64,000 nt of DNA from SXXK01 sp046074645 (GCA_046074645.1 JBJTOP010000227.1:40590-104589); one strand, 5' to 3'; counted from the stretch's first letter, positions 34,514-44,225 are shown. Translations and numbers: made by a program. The notes: generated by a model from the sequence alone, not told the origin.

Positions 34514-35947
34514 TTATTTGATGACCTCTTCAAGCTGTGTTGGAGCGGCAATCAGGGTTCGTTGATGCTCCGCCACGGCACTGCGGATCTGTTCGAGCAC
34601 CGCGGGGTGCTGAGCCGCCATGTTCCATTTCTCCCCCGGATCCACTCGCAGTTCAAACAGCAGCGGCGGGTCATGAGCATCAGGTTTGGGAGCGCCGTAG
34701 CCGGGACGCGTCAGGAAGTGCGCTTTCCATGGACCAAGTCGGCAGGCGTAGAGTGTGCTCCCGCGATAATACATGAACGCACCGCGATCAACTTTCCCGG
34801 TACCAAACATCAGAGGCGTGATATCCGTGCCGTCCAGTTGTGTTTCAGGAATCGCTGTTCCGGTGATGGCTGCAATGGTGGGCAACAAGTCCATGGTCAG
34901 CCCCATTTCGTGCTGCACGCGTCCGGTGGGAATTTTTCCCGGCCACCACATGAGTCCTGGCACACGCATGCCGCCCTCCCACGTGGAACCTTTGCCGTCC
35001 CTGAGCATTCCTGCGGAACCGCCATGGGAATCAAAGATCAGCCACGGACCGTTATCACTGCTGAAGACCACCAGCGTCTGCTCGGCAAGCCCTTCATCTC
35101 GGAGCGTCTGCAGGATCTGCCCGACACTCCAGTCCAGTTCCTCGACAACATCCCCATAAATGCCGGCTGGACTTCTGCCACGAAACTGCTCGGAGGCAAA
35201 CAGCGGCACATGCGGAAAGTTGTGGGCCATGTAAAGAAAAAAGGGCTTTGATTTGCTGGATTTGATGAAGGAGGTTGCTTCATCGGTGTAACGTTTCGTC
35301 AGTTGCCTCTGGTCCGGCCGCTCCTCGACGATTTCGTTCCCCCGGATCAGCTGCGTCTGCCAGAACTCCGTCTGCTCCGCAAAAAACTTCGCACGATCCT
35401 TCGGTGCATCCGGAGCCGGACGCATGTCGTTGGAATACGGCATGCCGAAATAGCTGTCAAATCCATGCTGGAGTGGCAGATGTTCGGGCAAATGCCCCAG
35501 ATGCCACTTGCCGACGATTGCTGTGGCGTAGCCAGCCGTTTTCAGCATCTCAGCGATGGTGACTTCATTCGCCGGCAGGCCACCTTTAGAGTTATTGCGG
35601 AGCACGCGAAACTGGTCATGACACATCCCACTGCGAATCGGGTATCGCCCTGTCAGCAGTGCAGTGCGGCTTGGCGTACACACTTCGGCCGCGGAATAAA
35701 ATTCCGTAAACCGCATGCCCTCTGCGGCCATCCGATCCAAATACGGCGTTCGAATCGAAGGATGCCCGTAACATCCCAGATCACCGTAACCCAGATCATC
35801 AGCATAGATTATCACCACATTCGGCCGCTCTGCTGCCGGCAGCGAGCTGACGCATGCGGCGATCAGTGCACAGGTCAGCAGAACCGAGATTCCAGAGCTG
35901 AATGTCCGGGAGAGCATGTGAGCCGCTTTCGTAAATGGAGATTTCAT
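34514..35947 (-). CDS. Sulfatase (arylsulfatase type, exported)
   Basis: A 477 aa sulfatase with an N-terminal signal. The hydrophobic segment ends in LIAACVSS, which could be a lipobox. Metal-binding RPNVVIIYADDLGYGDLGCYG starts the catalytic domain. The formylglycine site is C90 in CTPSRTALLTGRYP, and the second signature is GKWHLGHLPEHLP. It needs a formylglycine-generating enzyme, which is not in this window. The substrate, a sulfated glycan or ester, cannot be assigned. The start could also be the internal Met 11 (35917). Transcribed alone, convergent with the slipin gene. Confidence 0.95.
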   Translation of the reverse strand: MKSPFTKAAHMLSRTFSSGISVLLTCALIAACVSSLPAAERPNVVIIYADDLGYGDLGCYGHPSIRTPYLDRMAAEGMRFTEFYSAAEVCTPSRTALLTGRYPIRSGMCHDQFRVLRNNSKGGLPANEVTIAEMLKTAGYATAIVGKWHLGHLPEHLPLQHGFDSYFGMPYSNDMRPAPDAPKDRAKFFAEQTEFWQTQLIRGNEIVEERPDQRQLTKRYTDEATSFIKSSKSKPFFLYMAHNFPHVPLFASEQFRGRSPAGIYGDVVEELDWSVGQILQTLRDEGLAEQTLVVFSSDNGPWLIFDSHGGSAGMLRDGKGSTWEGGMRVPGLMWWPGKIPTGRVQHEMGLTMDLLPTIAAITGTAIPETQLDGTDITPLMFGTGKVDRGAFMYYRGSTLYACRLGPWKAHFLTRPGYGAPKPDAHDPPLLFELRVDPGEKWNMAAQHPAVLEQIRSAVAEHQRTLIAAPTQLEEVIK

Positions 35948-36399
35948 GGCAGTGCCAGGTTGGCATACTGGATTTCAGATGGCCTTCCGTCAAGGCTGCT
36001 GGCGCTGCATCAGCCGGAATGGGGCACATCTCGCCCGTCCGCTCGTCACTTCAGGCGAATGGGCGGCAGCTCAATGGCAGTCACTTTGTCGCCTTTCGCT
36101 CTGCGAAAGGACTTCCAGCGCCGTTCTTTCGCGGAGCGAAAGACGACTATCGCAGCCCCCCGACGGCGAAAGTGACTGCCAATGGGCGGCAGCTCGCGGG
36201 CCGAGGTCACTGACAACGTGTCGACGCGTTTAACTCAACGCACTGTGACACCGGCTTGCCTGCTGCAGTCTGTTTGTCGATACTTCACGAGGAACAGAAG
36301 ATATCTCAAAGCTCGCCCTTGAATGCTCGCATCGACCGTCAGGCAGCCCATGCCCAGCGAAAGAGCAGAGTGTCCCTTTTTTTGACGAGGGGTTCCACG
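35948..36399. other. Intergenic region with a palindromic repeat element
   Basis: About 450 bp between divergent genes. Its central part is the inverted-repeat element at 36058-36195. The remainder shows no gene; frames in both strands across the element are by-products of its symmetry. Confidence 0.6.
36058..36195. repeat. REP/MITE-like palindromic element flanked by 15-bp direct repeats
   Basis: Direct repeats AATGGGCGGCAGCTC lie at 36058-36072 and 36181-36195. Between them are terminal inverted repeats: TGGCAGTCACTTTGTCGCC at about 36075-36093, and its near complement ending in GTGACTGCCA at about 36165-36182. Inside are two small palindromes, CTTTCGCTCTGCGAAAG (about 36093-36109) and CTTTCGCGGAGCGAAAG (about 36126-36142). 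No protein is encoded, so movement would need a transposase elsewhere. Confidence 0.7.
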
Positions 36400-37494
36400 A
36401 TGCAGTCTCTCCGTTTCTTCGGCATCCCAGCCATCGCAAGGCTGCTGATCCTTGCTGCACTTTTCGCCTCATGCAGCACCTCCACCGGTCAGGATCCCCC
36501 TGGCCGGCCACCGCGGCTCTACGACAACCGACTGCAGCGAATCGCTCATCCCAAACCACTGCTCGCAGATTTCCCCGAGTTCTTCGAGCCGATTATTGAA
36601 CAGGCTCACTTCGAAGCGCCGGCGATCGTCACAGACGAAGGCGCGGATCTGCATGTCCGAGCCTGGCGGTTCTCCTATAACGCTCGCGGCATCATAGAGA
36701 TGCCCAATCACCTGGCCGCCAGTGACACCGCCGTCATTATGGTGCATCCGTGGGCAATCGATGACAGCTGGGGGTGGAAATCGCCGCAGCCAGCCGGTGT
36801 TGCTGACTTCTGCACCCCCGAAAAAAATGCACTCGCAGCTCGGCACACAAAACAGGTGATCGATCCCCTTCTGAAACGCCTGAGGGACAGAGTAGCGTTT
36901 GTGATGTACAGTCTGCCCGGATCCGCCGATCCCATTCGTACACAGGTCTATCGGTCCTTCAAAAAAACGCCTGCGGCAGAAGAACGAGCAGCTGGCGAAA
37001 AGCAACTGCGAAAGGTGCTTTCCGATTTCGATTACAGTGGCCAGCCTCTGCCGGCCACGTTCACTCTCAATATGCAGCTGCCAGTCTCCGACTACTTCCG
37101 CCAGTTCCCCGGGCTCGATGCCGGTGCCCGATTCAACGGTGAAGGCTTCTGGAAGCTGCCGATTCCCGTCAGCGATTCGGTTTCCGTGCAGCCAAACGAT
37201 GTGGTGATCTTTGATGACGAAGGCTATCCGCCACTGCGTGACTTCCTGCGACAGCATGGTGTCAGACATGTGCTGCTGACGGGTTATGCCACGGATATGT
37301 GCTACTGCCGCACCACCGCTGGCTATGAAAACCTTTCGAAGGACTTCAATGTGTTCCTTGTCGCTGATGCCTCGCTGGCCACGTTTCCCGCAAATACCTC
37401 ACCGCGTTTCGCGGTGAATGCTTCGATTTCCTACGCGGCACTCAACCAACTGATTACTCAGGTTTCATGGGTACAGACTGACAGGGCCAAATAA
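36400..37494 (+). CDS. Isochorismatase-like cysteine hydrolase, putative lipoprotein
   Basis: A 364 aa protein. The N-terminus MQSLRFFGIPAIARLLILAA ends in LFASC, a good lipobox, so it is probably a lipid-anchored periplasmic protein. The rest resembles the isochorismatase/nicotinamidase fold: VIMVHPWAIDD near the start, and VLLTGYATDMCYCRTTAGYENL with the cysteine near the end. The Asp-Lys-Cys triad of the family cannot be fully placed. The ATG is preferred over a TTG at 36256. It is 3 bp upstream of the polysaccharide deacetylase gene and clearly shares its operon. Substrate unknown. Confidence 0.83.
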   Translation: MQSLRFFGIPAIARLLILAALFASCSTSTGQDPPGRPPRLYDNRLQRIAHPKPLLADFPEFFEPIIEQAHFEAPAIVTDEGADLHVRAWRFSYNARGIIEMPNHLAASDTAVIMVHPWAIDDSWGWKSPQPAGVADFCTPEKNALAARHTKQVIDPLLKRLRDRVAFVMYSLPGSADPIRTQVYRSFKKTPAAEERAAGEKQLRKVLSDFDYSGQPLPATFTLNMQLPVSDYFRQFPGLDAGARFNGEGFWKLPIPVSDSVSVQPNDVVIFDDEGYPPLRDFLRQHGVRHVLLTGYATDMCYCRTTAGYENLSKDFNVFLVADASLATFPANTSPRFAVNASISYAALNQLITQVSWVQTDRAK

Positions 37495-37497
37495 GCA

Positions 37498-38514
37498 ATG
37501 AATGCTTCGAAACGTTTCTCACGCCGCCACCTGCTGCAGGCGGCTGCCGTTACTGCCATGGTTCCACGTCTGAACGCGGCGGCGAAAACGGCAGCTTCGG
37601 TTCGAGGCTGTGCGCAGATCGCCATCACGCTGGATCTGGAGATGAGCCGCAATTTTCCGGTTTGGGATGCCACTCACTGGGATTACGAAAAAGGGAACCT
37701 GAATGAGGAGACGAAGCAGTATTCCCTGGAAGCGGCGCGGCGAGTGAAGGCCGCCGGTGGAGTGCTGCATTTCTTCGCCGTTGGGCGAGTCCTTGAACAG
37801 CCCGATGTCAGCTGGCTGAAAGAGCTGGCAGCGAACGGCCACCCGATCGGCAACCACACCTATGACCACGTGAATCTGCTGGCAACCCGCATAGAGGATC
37901 TGCAGTTTCGTTTCCAGCGCGCCCCATGGCTGCTCAGGGGAATGCCCGTGCAGGACGCCATTCGAGAAAACATTCGGCTGGCGAGCGAGGCGATGCAGTC
38001 ACGTCTGGGAATTGAGCCTTCCGGCTTTCGCACACCCGGTGGCTTCGGTGACGGACTGAGACAACATCCTGCCATCCGCGGCATGCTTCAGGAACTGGGT
38101 TATACATGGGTGAGCAGCCTCTATCCGCCTCATCCAAATACTCAGCCAATGCAGGAGCCGAGTGACTCCGTACTGGAGGGAATTCTTGAAGCGCACAAAC
38201 TGGCTCAGCCCTTCGCTTATCCGGATGGGCTGATTGAAGTTCCAATGAGTCCCATCAGTGACATCGGCGCCTTTCGCACCGGCCGCTGGAAGCTGGACTG
38301 GTTCCTTAAATCCATCCGCCAGTGCGTGCAGTGGACGATCGAGAATGCCGCAGTGTTTGACTTCCTTGCGCACCCGTCGTGCCTGTATGTGGTGGACCCG
38401 GAGTTTCAGGCGATTGAGCTGATTTGTGAACTGGTGCGCAAGGCGGGTGATCGCGCGGCGATCGTGGACCTGAGCAGAATCTCGGCGAGCATCACAGCAG
38501 GAGCCGGGAAGTGA
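37498..38514 (+). CDS. Polysaccharide deacetylase family protein (exported, Tat-type signal)
   Basis: A 338 aa protein with a twin-arginine signal, FSRRHLLQAAA, and cleavage probably near residue 28. The NodB-type fold is suggested by ITLDLEM in place of the usual TFDDG motif, GHPIGNHTYDHVNLL (His metal ligands), SGFRTPGGFGDGL, and FLAHPSCLYVVD near the C-terminus. The first catalytic motif is atypical (TLDLE), so activity should be treated with caution. It starts 3 bp after the isochorismatase-like gene. Likely acts on an envelope or extracellular polysaccharide. Confidence 0.85.
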   Translation: MNASKRFSRRHLLQAAAVTAMVPRLNAAAKTAASVRGCAQIAITLDLEMSRNFPVWDATHWDYEKGNLNEETKQYSLEAARRVKAAGGVLHFFAVGRVLEQPDVSWLKELAANGHPIGNHTYDHVNLLATRIEDLQFRFQRAPWLLRGMPVQDAIRENIRLASEAMQSRLGIEPSGFRTPGGFGDGLRQHPAIRGMLQELGYTWVSSLYPPHPNTQPMQEPSDSVLEGILEAHKLAQPFAYPDGLIEVPMSPISDIGAFRTGRWKLDWFLKSIRQCVQWTIENAAVFDFLAHPSCLYVVDPEFQAIELICELVRKAGDRAAIVDLSRISASITAGAGK

Positions 38515-38551
38515 GATACGGCAGGGAAACTGAATACCTGGCGGCCGAACA

Positions 38552-39880
38552 CTAATTTCGGGCGGCCGTACCCGGGGTAATGGAATGTGCGTGTTGTGGA
38601 AAGTCAAAGGTCAGCACCAGCGGTTCAGTTCCGGTGTTTTCGATTTCAACGCCGCCATTTGCGAGAGCAGCCTGGGTGATGAAGCCGATCTCGGGATAGA
38701 TTTCGCCGAGAATCATATTTCGGTGATATCGCACTTCAAGCCCGCCAACGCGGCCGCTGCCGCCATTGGTGTGGAACAGAGCGGGACTTTCCGGGCAAAA
38801 CCTGGTTTTTCCGCCGGGCTGTACGGTGAGCCGCAGAATGGAACACTTCTGATCGCCGAGGAAGTCTCCGTAGATGATCCATTTTGCATCGACGCCGTCG
38901 CCGGCGAATTGTTCTGCGGCGATTGCCGGGCGTGAATTCTTCAGCACGAAATCCGGGTCCTGATTTGCGGCAAAGTCGAACTTATCGACGAGGAATTCCC
39001 AGTCTTCGTGGCGAGCTTTGGGATAGTCCTCTTCCCTGCACGCATAAAAGGCATCCGCGGCTCCGATGCGGCCGTCAAGTGTGAGGTCTTCCGCGAGGAA
39101 GTGTTCATCCATCGTCACGTGCAGTTCGTGCGTGCAAAGATTCGTCGGCGAATGCAGAACTCCGTTGGGCATCACAAAACCATTGTCAAGCTGCATCATC
39201 ACGTGAGGCGCCAAGTGCCGGATGCCGTTGTATTCGCCCTTCCCGAATCGCTTCATGCACGCGAGGAACTGGTCCTTTGTCACAAAGGAGTACAGGCCCA
39301 TGGCCGTGGTGTGATAATGCGACGCACTGACTCCGGGATTGTCAAACGAATTGATGTCATAAACTTCCCACTTCGACCAGTGAAGATGGTCGGGAATTGG
39401 GTTCAGGTTATCGAATTTTTTCGATACGATCGGCCACGTGGGTCTGCCGAACATGGCATTTGCAAATGCGGTCAACTTCTTTCCCATGACAGCGTCTGGA
39501 TTGGCAACGATCAGGTCCTGCAGTGAGATCACCTGCCCGTCCGGTGTGAGCACGTGCGCTTCGCCTTCTCGAAACGGCGCCTTTTTTGTGCGAGTATCGA
39601 TGACTCCGGTGACGATGGGCACCGTGCAGCACATCCAGATTTCGTCGAGGCCTGTGCCATTCATGTAGTCCGGATAGTAAGACTCCGCTGCCAGCCGCAG
39701 GCGTTTTCCAGGGGTGCAGAAAGTACGACCAGCGTAGCGATGCAGCAGCTGCAGGACTCCGCCGGATCTGTTCAGGCAATCATCCAGGGCTGCGCCCGAA
39801 TTTCCGCTGGTTCCGTCGATCACAGCCTGTCGGGGATACTCGTGCAGACGCTCTGCGAGAACGGACGTTGAAGCAGCCAT
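38552..39880 (-). CDS. Cupin-like protein of unknown function
   Basis: A 442 aa soluble protein beginning MAASTSVLAERLHEYPRQ. Two beta-rich regions look like cupin barrels: one has SASHYHTTAMGLYSFVT and MPNGVLHSPTNLCTHELHV, with several His and Glu in positions that could bind a metal; the other has ALFHTNGGSGRVGGLEVRYH. There is no signal peptide. The general look recalls phosphomannose isomerase or aromatic-ring dioxygenase cupins, but I do not recognise a named family. The start is the ATG at 39880; the frame is open to 39934. Transcribed alone, convergent with the deacetylase. Confidence 0.8.
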   Translation of the reverse strand: MAASTSVLAERLHEYPRQAVIDGTSGNSGAALDDCLNRSGGVLQLLHRYAGRTFCTPGKRLRLAAESYYPDYMNGTGLDEIWMCCTVPIVTGVIDTRTKKAPFREGEAHVLTPDGQVISLQDLIVANPDAVMGKKLTAFANAMFGRPTWPIVSKKFDNLNPIPDHLHWSKWEVYDINSFDNPGVSASHYHTTAMGLYSFVTKDQFLACMKRFGKGEYNGIRHLAPHVMMQLDNGFVMPNGVLHSPTNLCTHELHVTMDEHFLAEDLTLDGRIGAADAFYACREEDYPKARHEDWEFLVDKFDFAANQDPDFVLKNSRPAIAAEQFAGDGVDAKWIIYGDFLGDQKCSILRLTVQPGGKTRFCPESPALFHTNGGSGRVGGLEVRYHRNMILGEIYPEIGFITQAALANGGVEIENTGTEPLVLTFDFPQHAHSITPGTAARN

Positions 39881-40100
39881 GACTGATATCCCTTTATACC
39901 TCAATAATTCACCAGAACCTCTTGTTGCGGACACTGTGGCGGGCAGTTTAGAAAAACCGCAGCCGGAATGGAATGGATTGAAATCTCGACTCGCTCAGGT
40001 TTCGCGACCTTTCCCTGTGATCGCAACGCTGGTACAATTCAGGACGAAAGTTCGGGTTCCGTCGGCGTCTGAGTTTCGATCCTTTTTGTTTGAGCAAATC

Positions 40101-40580
40101 ATGTCCATTGAAGAGCTGCTTCAGCACTACGAACAGGGGGCTCAGGAACTTGTCAACGCTGTGTGCCAGACTGTTCCGGAAAACTGGAGCAGCCATCCAG
40201 TACCGGGGAAGTGGTCGATTCAGCAGGTTGTCTGTCACCTCGCGGATTTTGAGCCAATTTTTGCGGATCGGATGAAGCGAATCCTTGCGGAAGACAATCC
40301 GACTCTGTTCGGCGGCGACCCGGATGCGTTTGCGGCGAATCTGCAGTACGACAAGCGGGATGTCGAGCAGGAGCTGCAGCTGATTGTGCTGGTACGACGT
40401 CAGATGTCGCGGATTCTTCGCAGCATCGACATCGAGGCTTTTCAGCGGACAGGTGTGCATTCCGAAGCCGGCCCTCTCACGCTCGAAACAATCCTCGAGC
40501 GATCAGCCCGCCACATCAGTCATCACATTCCTTTCATCCACGAAAAAACCGCCGCGCTCAAGGCTCAGCGGTCACCCTGA
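40101..40580 (+). CDS. DinB family protein
   Basis: A 159 aa four-helix-bundle protein. The metal-binding histidines are in QQVVCHLADFE and in the C-terminal HISHHIPFIHEK. The SIEELLQHYEQGAQEL start and WSIQQVVCHL are typical of the DinB/YfiT superfamily, which includes thiol-dependent transferases. The ATG at 40101 is taken as start because family homology begins there; an upstream frame to 39879 is antisense to the cupin gene. It is 14 bp ahead of a DUF493 gene. Confidence 0.88.
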   Translation: MSIEELLQHYEQGAQELVNAVCQTVPENWSSHPVPGKWSIQQVVCHLADFEPIFADRMKRILAEDNPTLFGGDPDAFAANLQYDKRDVEQELQLIVLVRRQMSRILRSIDIEAFQRTGVHSEAGPLTLETILERSARHISHHIPFIHEKTAALKAQRSP

Positions 40581-40594
40581 AGGACGCCGCGGCC

Positions 40595-40879
40595 ATGCTC
40601 CAGCTGCCCTCCGCAGAACTGCTGGAAACTCGCCACCAGTTCCCCTGCTCGTTCACCTTCAAAGTGATCGGTTACGCCGACTCCAACTTCACTGCTCGAG
40701 TGGTCTCGTGTGTCCGTGACGAACTGCAGCTGGCTACTGACCCTCAGTTCTCGCTCCGCAGCACTGCCCACGGTCGCCATGTTGCCGTCACCCTGGAGCC
40801 ACTCTGCACATCCTCCCAGCAGGTGCTCGCCGTCTACGCCAGGCTCTCGGGCCTCGATGGTCTGGTAATGCTGCTGTGA
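40595..40879 (+). CDS. DUF493 (YbeD-like) protein
   Basis: A 94 aa protein matching the small DUF493 family: an FPCSFTFKVIG strand near the N-terminus, RSTAHGRHVAVTLEP in the middle, then SSQQVLAVYARLSGLDGLVMLL at the end. E. coli YbeD has 87 residues, so the length fits. Function is unproven; an ACT-like regulatory fold is known for the family. AAGGA lies about 10 nt before the start. It follows the DinB gene closely and is probably in the same transcript. Confidence 0.87.
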   Translation: MLQLPSAELLETRHQFPCSFTFKVIGYADSNFTARVVSCVRDELQLATDPQFSLRSTAHGRHVAVTLEPLCTSSQQVLAVYARLSGLDGLVMLL

Positions 40880-41154
40880 ATGGGCTGTGTGAGTGCGCTG
40901 TGTGAGTGGTCTGATCGTCATCGAGGTTGCTCAGGCCATCCACGACTGGCGATCAAATCACTTCAGGTCGCGGTTGCAAAGTTCCGGCAATCTGCCTTGT
41001 CAGAGTTCGTCGGTGGCGGACTGCCGGCCAGCAGCTCACTGGTCACATATTGGACTTCCGCTCCTGCCTTTGCCCTGAGAGACGCGACACGATAAACTTT
41101 CGAGGCTGCTGCTGAGGTTTGTCTTCTTCAACGGTCCCCAACTGAGTTCGTATC

Positions 41155-43263
41155 ATGCTGCTCAGGCACCTCTCCACGATTTTTCTTGTTCCCTCCCTTC
41201 TCTGCTCTGTCACCTTTGCTGACGGTCCGCAGGACAACATTCCCGAAAACGTGCGGCGGATTCCGGCGGAGGGAATCGCGGTGCCGGAGGATCGTGCGGC
41301 TGCCATGCGTGCGTCGCTGGGCGGGCTTCAGCAGAAGCTTGACCAGATCCGTGGTCTGCAGCGTGCGGACGCCACTGCTCTGCTCCCGGACGTCATGATC
41401 TTCGAGCGTGCCGTTCGCTGTGCTCTGGACTACAACGAATTCTTTGACGTCAAGGAATTCGACCGCGGTGACGAGCTGCTTGCCGAAGGGCACCGCCGCG
41501 CTGATGAATTGCTGGCAGGTCAGCCCGCCTGGCCTTTCCGCCGAGGCCTTGTGGTGCGTGGGTATATCAGTCGGATCGACCAGACTGTGCAGCCTTACGG
41601 GATGGTCATTCCACCAACCTATGACCTGGATCACAGCGTCCCCACTCGCTGCGATCTCTGGTTCCACGGCCGCGGCGAAAAGCTCACTGAAGTCAATTTC
41701 CTGTGGGAACGAATGCGCAACCCCGGCGAATTCACACCGGATCACACCATCGTCGTGCACCCCTACGGCCGCTATTGCAACGCATTCAAGTTTGCTGGTG
41801 AAATCGATGTGCTCGAAGCCCTGCGGGACGTGCAGGCACGGTATCGCATCGACGAGGACCGGATCAGTGTCCGGGGGTTTTCGATGGGTGGAGCTGCGTG
41901 CTGGCAGTTCGCCACTCACTACTCAGACCGCTGGTTCGCTGCCAACCCCGGTGCCGGGTTTTCTGAAACCCCGCAGTTTCTGAAGGTCTTTCAGAAGGAA
42001 GAACTTTCTCCACTTCCGTGGGAGCGAACGCTCTGGAATCTCTATGACTGCGACAAGTGGGCGCTCAATCTCACCCATTGCCCCACCATCGCTTACAGCG
42101 GCGAAAACGATTCGCAGAAACAGGCGGCTGACGTCATGGAGCAGGCGCTCGCAACTCACGGCATCCGCCTTCGTCACGTTATTGGCCGCGGCATGGGGCA
42201 TCGCTACGACCCTGAGTCCAAAAAAATCGTCGAAGACAGCCTCAAATCGCTTGCCAAAGCTGGCCGTGATCATTCACCACCGCTCATTCATCTCACCACA
42301 TACACGCTGCGTTACAACACGATGCGTGCCGCCCGCATTGATTCGCTTATCGAACACTGGAAACCTGCCACACTAACCGTCTGGTGCCGCGAAACTGAAA
42401 AACCGGGGCATCCCGCCCATCTGGTCATCGACACGTCCAACGTCGCCGCCTTCTCTGTCGATTTTTCCGCTGAAGAACTGCCGCTCTCCCCTGAAACGCT
42501 CAATCGCCTCCACCATCCCCCCAACCGTGGACTGCTGGTAGAAGTTGTCTCTAGTGAAGATCAGCCGAAGACTCCGGGAGCCCGACTGCAGATGGGCTTT
42601 CTGCACGCCACCGGACCACTCTCTGACGGCACCATGCATATCACCGGACATCGCACAGCCGAAGGCAAGTGGGCCGAAGGTCCGCTCCCGGACGGCCTTC
42701 GCAAACGTCACGGACTGCAGGGGCCGATTGATGACGCCTTCATGGACACCTTTGTCTTCGTTCGCCCCACCGGCACACCGCGGCATGAACTTGCCGCGAA
42801 ATGGGTCGATACCGAACTCAATCGCGCCATCGAACACTGGAGACGACATTTCCGCGGTGATGCGCGGGTGGTGAATGATACCGATGTCACTGAAGAGCTC
42901 ATTCAGAACGCCAATCTCGTGCTCTGGGGTGACCCAGGCTCCAATCAGCTGTTGAGCCGCATCGCTGACCAACTGCCAATCACGTGGAAATCGGATGTGA
43001 TCACAGTCGGAAAGCAGTCCTTTGATCCGGCCCACCATGCCCCAATCCTGATCGCCCCCAATCCGCTCAATCCCAACCGCTATGTGGTGCTCAACAGCAG
43101 CTTCACATTTCGTGAGTTTGCATATCTGAACAATGCCCGTCAGGTCCCAATGCTGCCCGACTGGGCGATTATTGATCTCCGCACACCCCCCAACGCCGTT
43201 CGACCGGGCGGAATTGCTGCTGCGGATTTCTTTGACGAGCAGTGGAAGGTGAAGGAACAGTAG
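41155..43263 (+). CDS. Exported alpha/beta hydrolase (prolyl oligopeptidase-like)
   Basis: A 702 aa protein with signal peptide MLLRHLSTIFLVPSLLCSVTFA. The catalytic nucleophile is S243 in the elbow GFSMGGAACW. A likely acid/His pair lies around IAYSGENDSQ and GRGMGHRYDP. An Asp/Glu-rich helical segment precedes the hydrolase, and a ~330-residue C-terminal region of beta-rich appearance follows. This layout is seen in large secreted planctomycete esterases and peptidases; substrate is not predictable. Monocistronic; no good terminator follows. Confidence 0.9.
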   Translation: MLLRHLSTIFLVPSLLCSVTFADGPQDNIPENVRRIPAEGIAVPEDRAAAMRASLGGLQQKLDQIRGLQRADATALLPDVMIFERAVRCALDYNEFFDVKEFDRGDELLAEGHRRADELLAGQPAWPFRRGLVVRGYISRIDQTVQPYGMVIPPTYDLDHSVPTRCDLWFHGRGEKLTEVNFLWERMRNPGEFTPDHTIVVHPYGRYCNAFKFAGEIDVLEALRDVQARYRIDEDRISVRGFSMGGAACWQFATHYSDRWFAANPGAGFSETPQFLKVFQKEELSPLPWERTLWNLYDCDKWALNLTHCPTIAYSGENDSQKQAADVMEQALATHGIRLRHVIGRGMGHRYDPESKKIVEDSLKSLAKAGRDHSPPLIHLTTYTLRYNTMRAARIDSLIEHWKPATLTVWCRETEKPGHPAHLVIDTSNVAAFSVDFSAEELPLSPETLNRLHHPPNRGLLVEVVSSEDQPKTPGARLQMGFLHATGPLSDGTMHITGHRTAEGKWAEGPLPDGLRKRHGLQGPIDDAFMDTFVFVRPTGTPRHELAAKWVDTELNRAIEHWRRHFRGDARVVNDTDVTEELIQNANLVLWGDPGSNQLLSRIADQLPITWKSDVITVGKQSFDPAHHAPILIAPNPLNPNRYVVLNSSFTFREFAYLNNARQVPMLPDWAIIDLRTPPNAVRPGGIAAADFFDEQWKVKEQ

Positions 43264-43328
43264 ACCGCACCAGCCACTCCGGACTCAGAGTTCGACCTCA
43301 CAACAGGTTCCGGGCGAAGGCGGGCGTT

Positions 43329-44198
43329 TCACGCCGCGCGTTTCCCGGGATCCTGTTTCCGCATCGCCTCCATGGCCTCTGCTGCGGCTGCCAGTCTGCG
43401 TTTGCGACCATTGCGGCTGAAGTGGTTGGCCCAGTCGATCAGGGAGGGGATGCAGCGTTTCAGAAGGTAAAGGAAGTGGGCGAGTGGAGTGATGAGTACC
43501 TGTCGTTCGTTTCTGCGGATGGCTTTGAGTGTTCGCGTGGCGACGGCTTCGGGGGTGGCACACAGCCATGCTGGGGGCATAGGAACGGCTGCACCACTGC
43601 GGGAGTTCTGTGCGGAATGGTACAGTGAGGTGAGAACAGGGCCGGGACAGATGGCTGTCACACCCACACCGCGGCGGCCGAATTCCGCCCGCAGTGCCTC
43701 AGTAAATCCCACCAATCCGAATTTGCTGGTGTGATAAGCGGTAAATCGACCTCCGGCCACCAGCCCTGAGATGCTGCACATATTCACGATATGCGGATCT
43801 TCCTTCAGCAGCAGTTGTGGGAGGAGCAGGCTGGTGATTCGAACGGGAGCCAGCAGATTAATCTGGAGGACACGATCCCACTGTTCCTGAGTCATTTCGT
43901 TGGTGGGGCCGTAGAGGGCGATGCCGGCGTTGTTGATGAGCAGATCGGGGCCATCGGAGAGTTTTGAGGCTGTCTGCACCATTGGCGGGATGGCTTCAGG
44001 GTCCGCCAGATCGCAGACGATTGTGTGAACGGGTCGGGAGGCATTTGCGAGGCTGGCAGCGGCGGCCTTCAGGGCATCGGCATTGACATCGACGAGGATC
44101 AGGCTGCAGTTTTCGCGGGCGAGGGCTTTGGCGATCGCCAGTCCGATGCCGCTGGCGGCGCCGGTAATCAGAGCGGTGTGGTTGGCGAATGATTTCAT
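43329..44198 (-). CDS. Short-chain dehydrogenase/reductase (SDR)
   Basis: A 289 aa NAD(P)-dependent oxidoreductase. Motifs: ALITGAASGIGLAIA (nucleotide binding), LLINNAGIAL, NMCSISG (catalytic Ser) and YHTSKFGLVGFTEALR (catalytic Tyr and Lys), then TAICPGPVLT. Asp in VDVNADALK suggests NAD preference. The C-terminal 50 residues are basic and amphipathic, with a hydrophobic HFLYLLKRCIPSLIDW stretch, possibly for membrane association. It is 27 bp after the methyltransferase gene on the same strand. Substrate unknown. Confidence 0.93.
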   Translation of the reverse strand: MKSFANHTALITGAASGIGLAIAKALARENCSLILVDVNADALKAAAASLANASRPVHTIVCDLADPEAIPPMVQTASKLSDGPDLLINNAGIALYGPTNEMTQEQWDRVLQINLLAPVRITSLLLPQLLLKEDPHIVNMCSISGLVAGGRFTAYHTSKFGLVGFTEALRAEFGRRGVGVTAICPGPVLTSLYHSAQNSRSGAAVPMPPAWLCATPEAVATRTLKAIRRNERQVLITPLAHFLYLLKRCIPSLIDWANHFSRNGRKRRLAAAAEAMEAMRKQDPGKRAA

Positions 44199-44225
44199 CC
44201 GTGAAATCCAGCGGAGGGTTACTTG

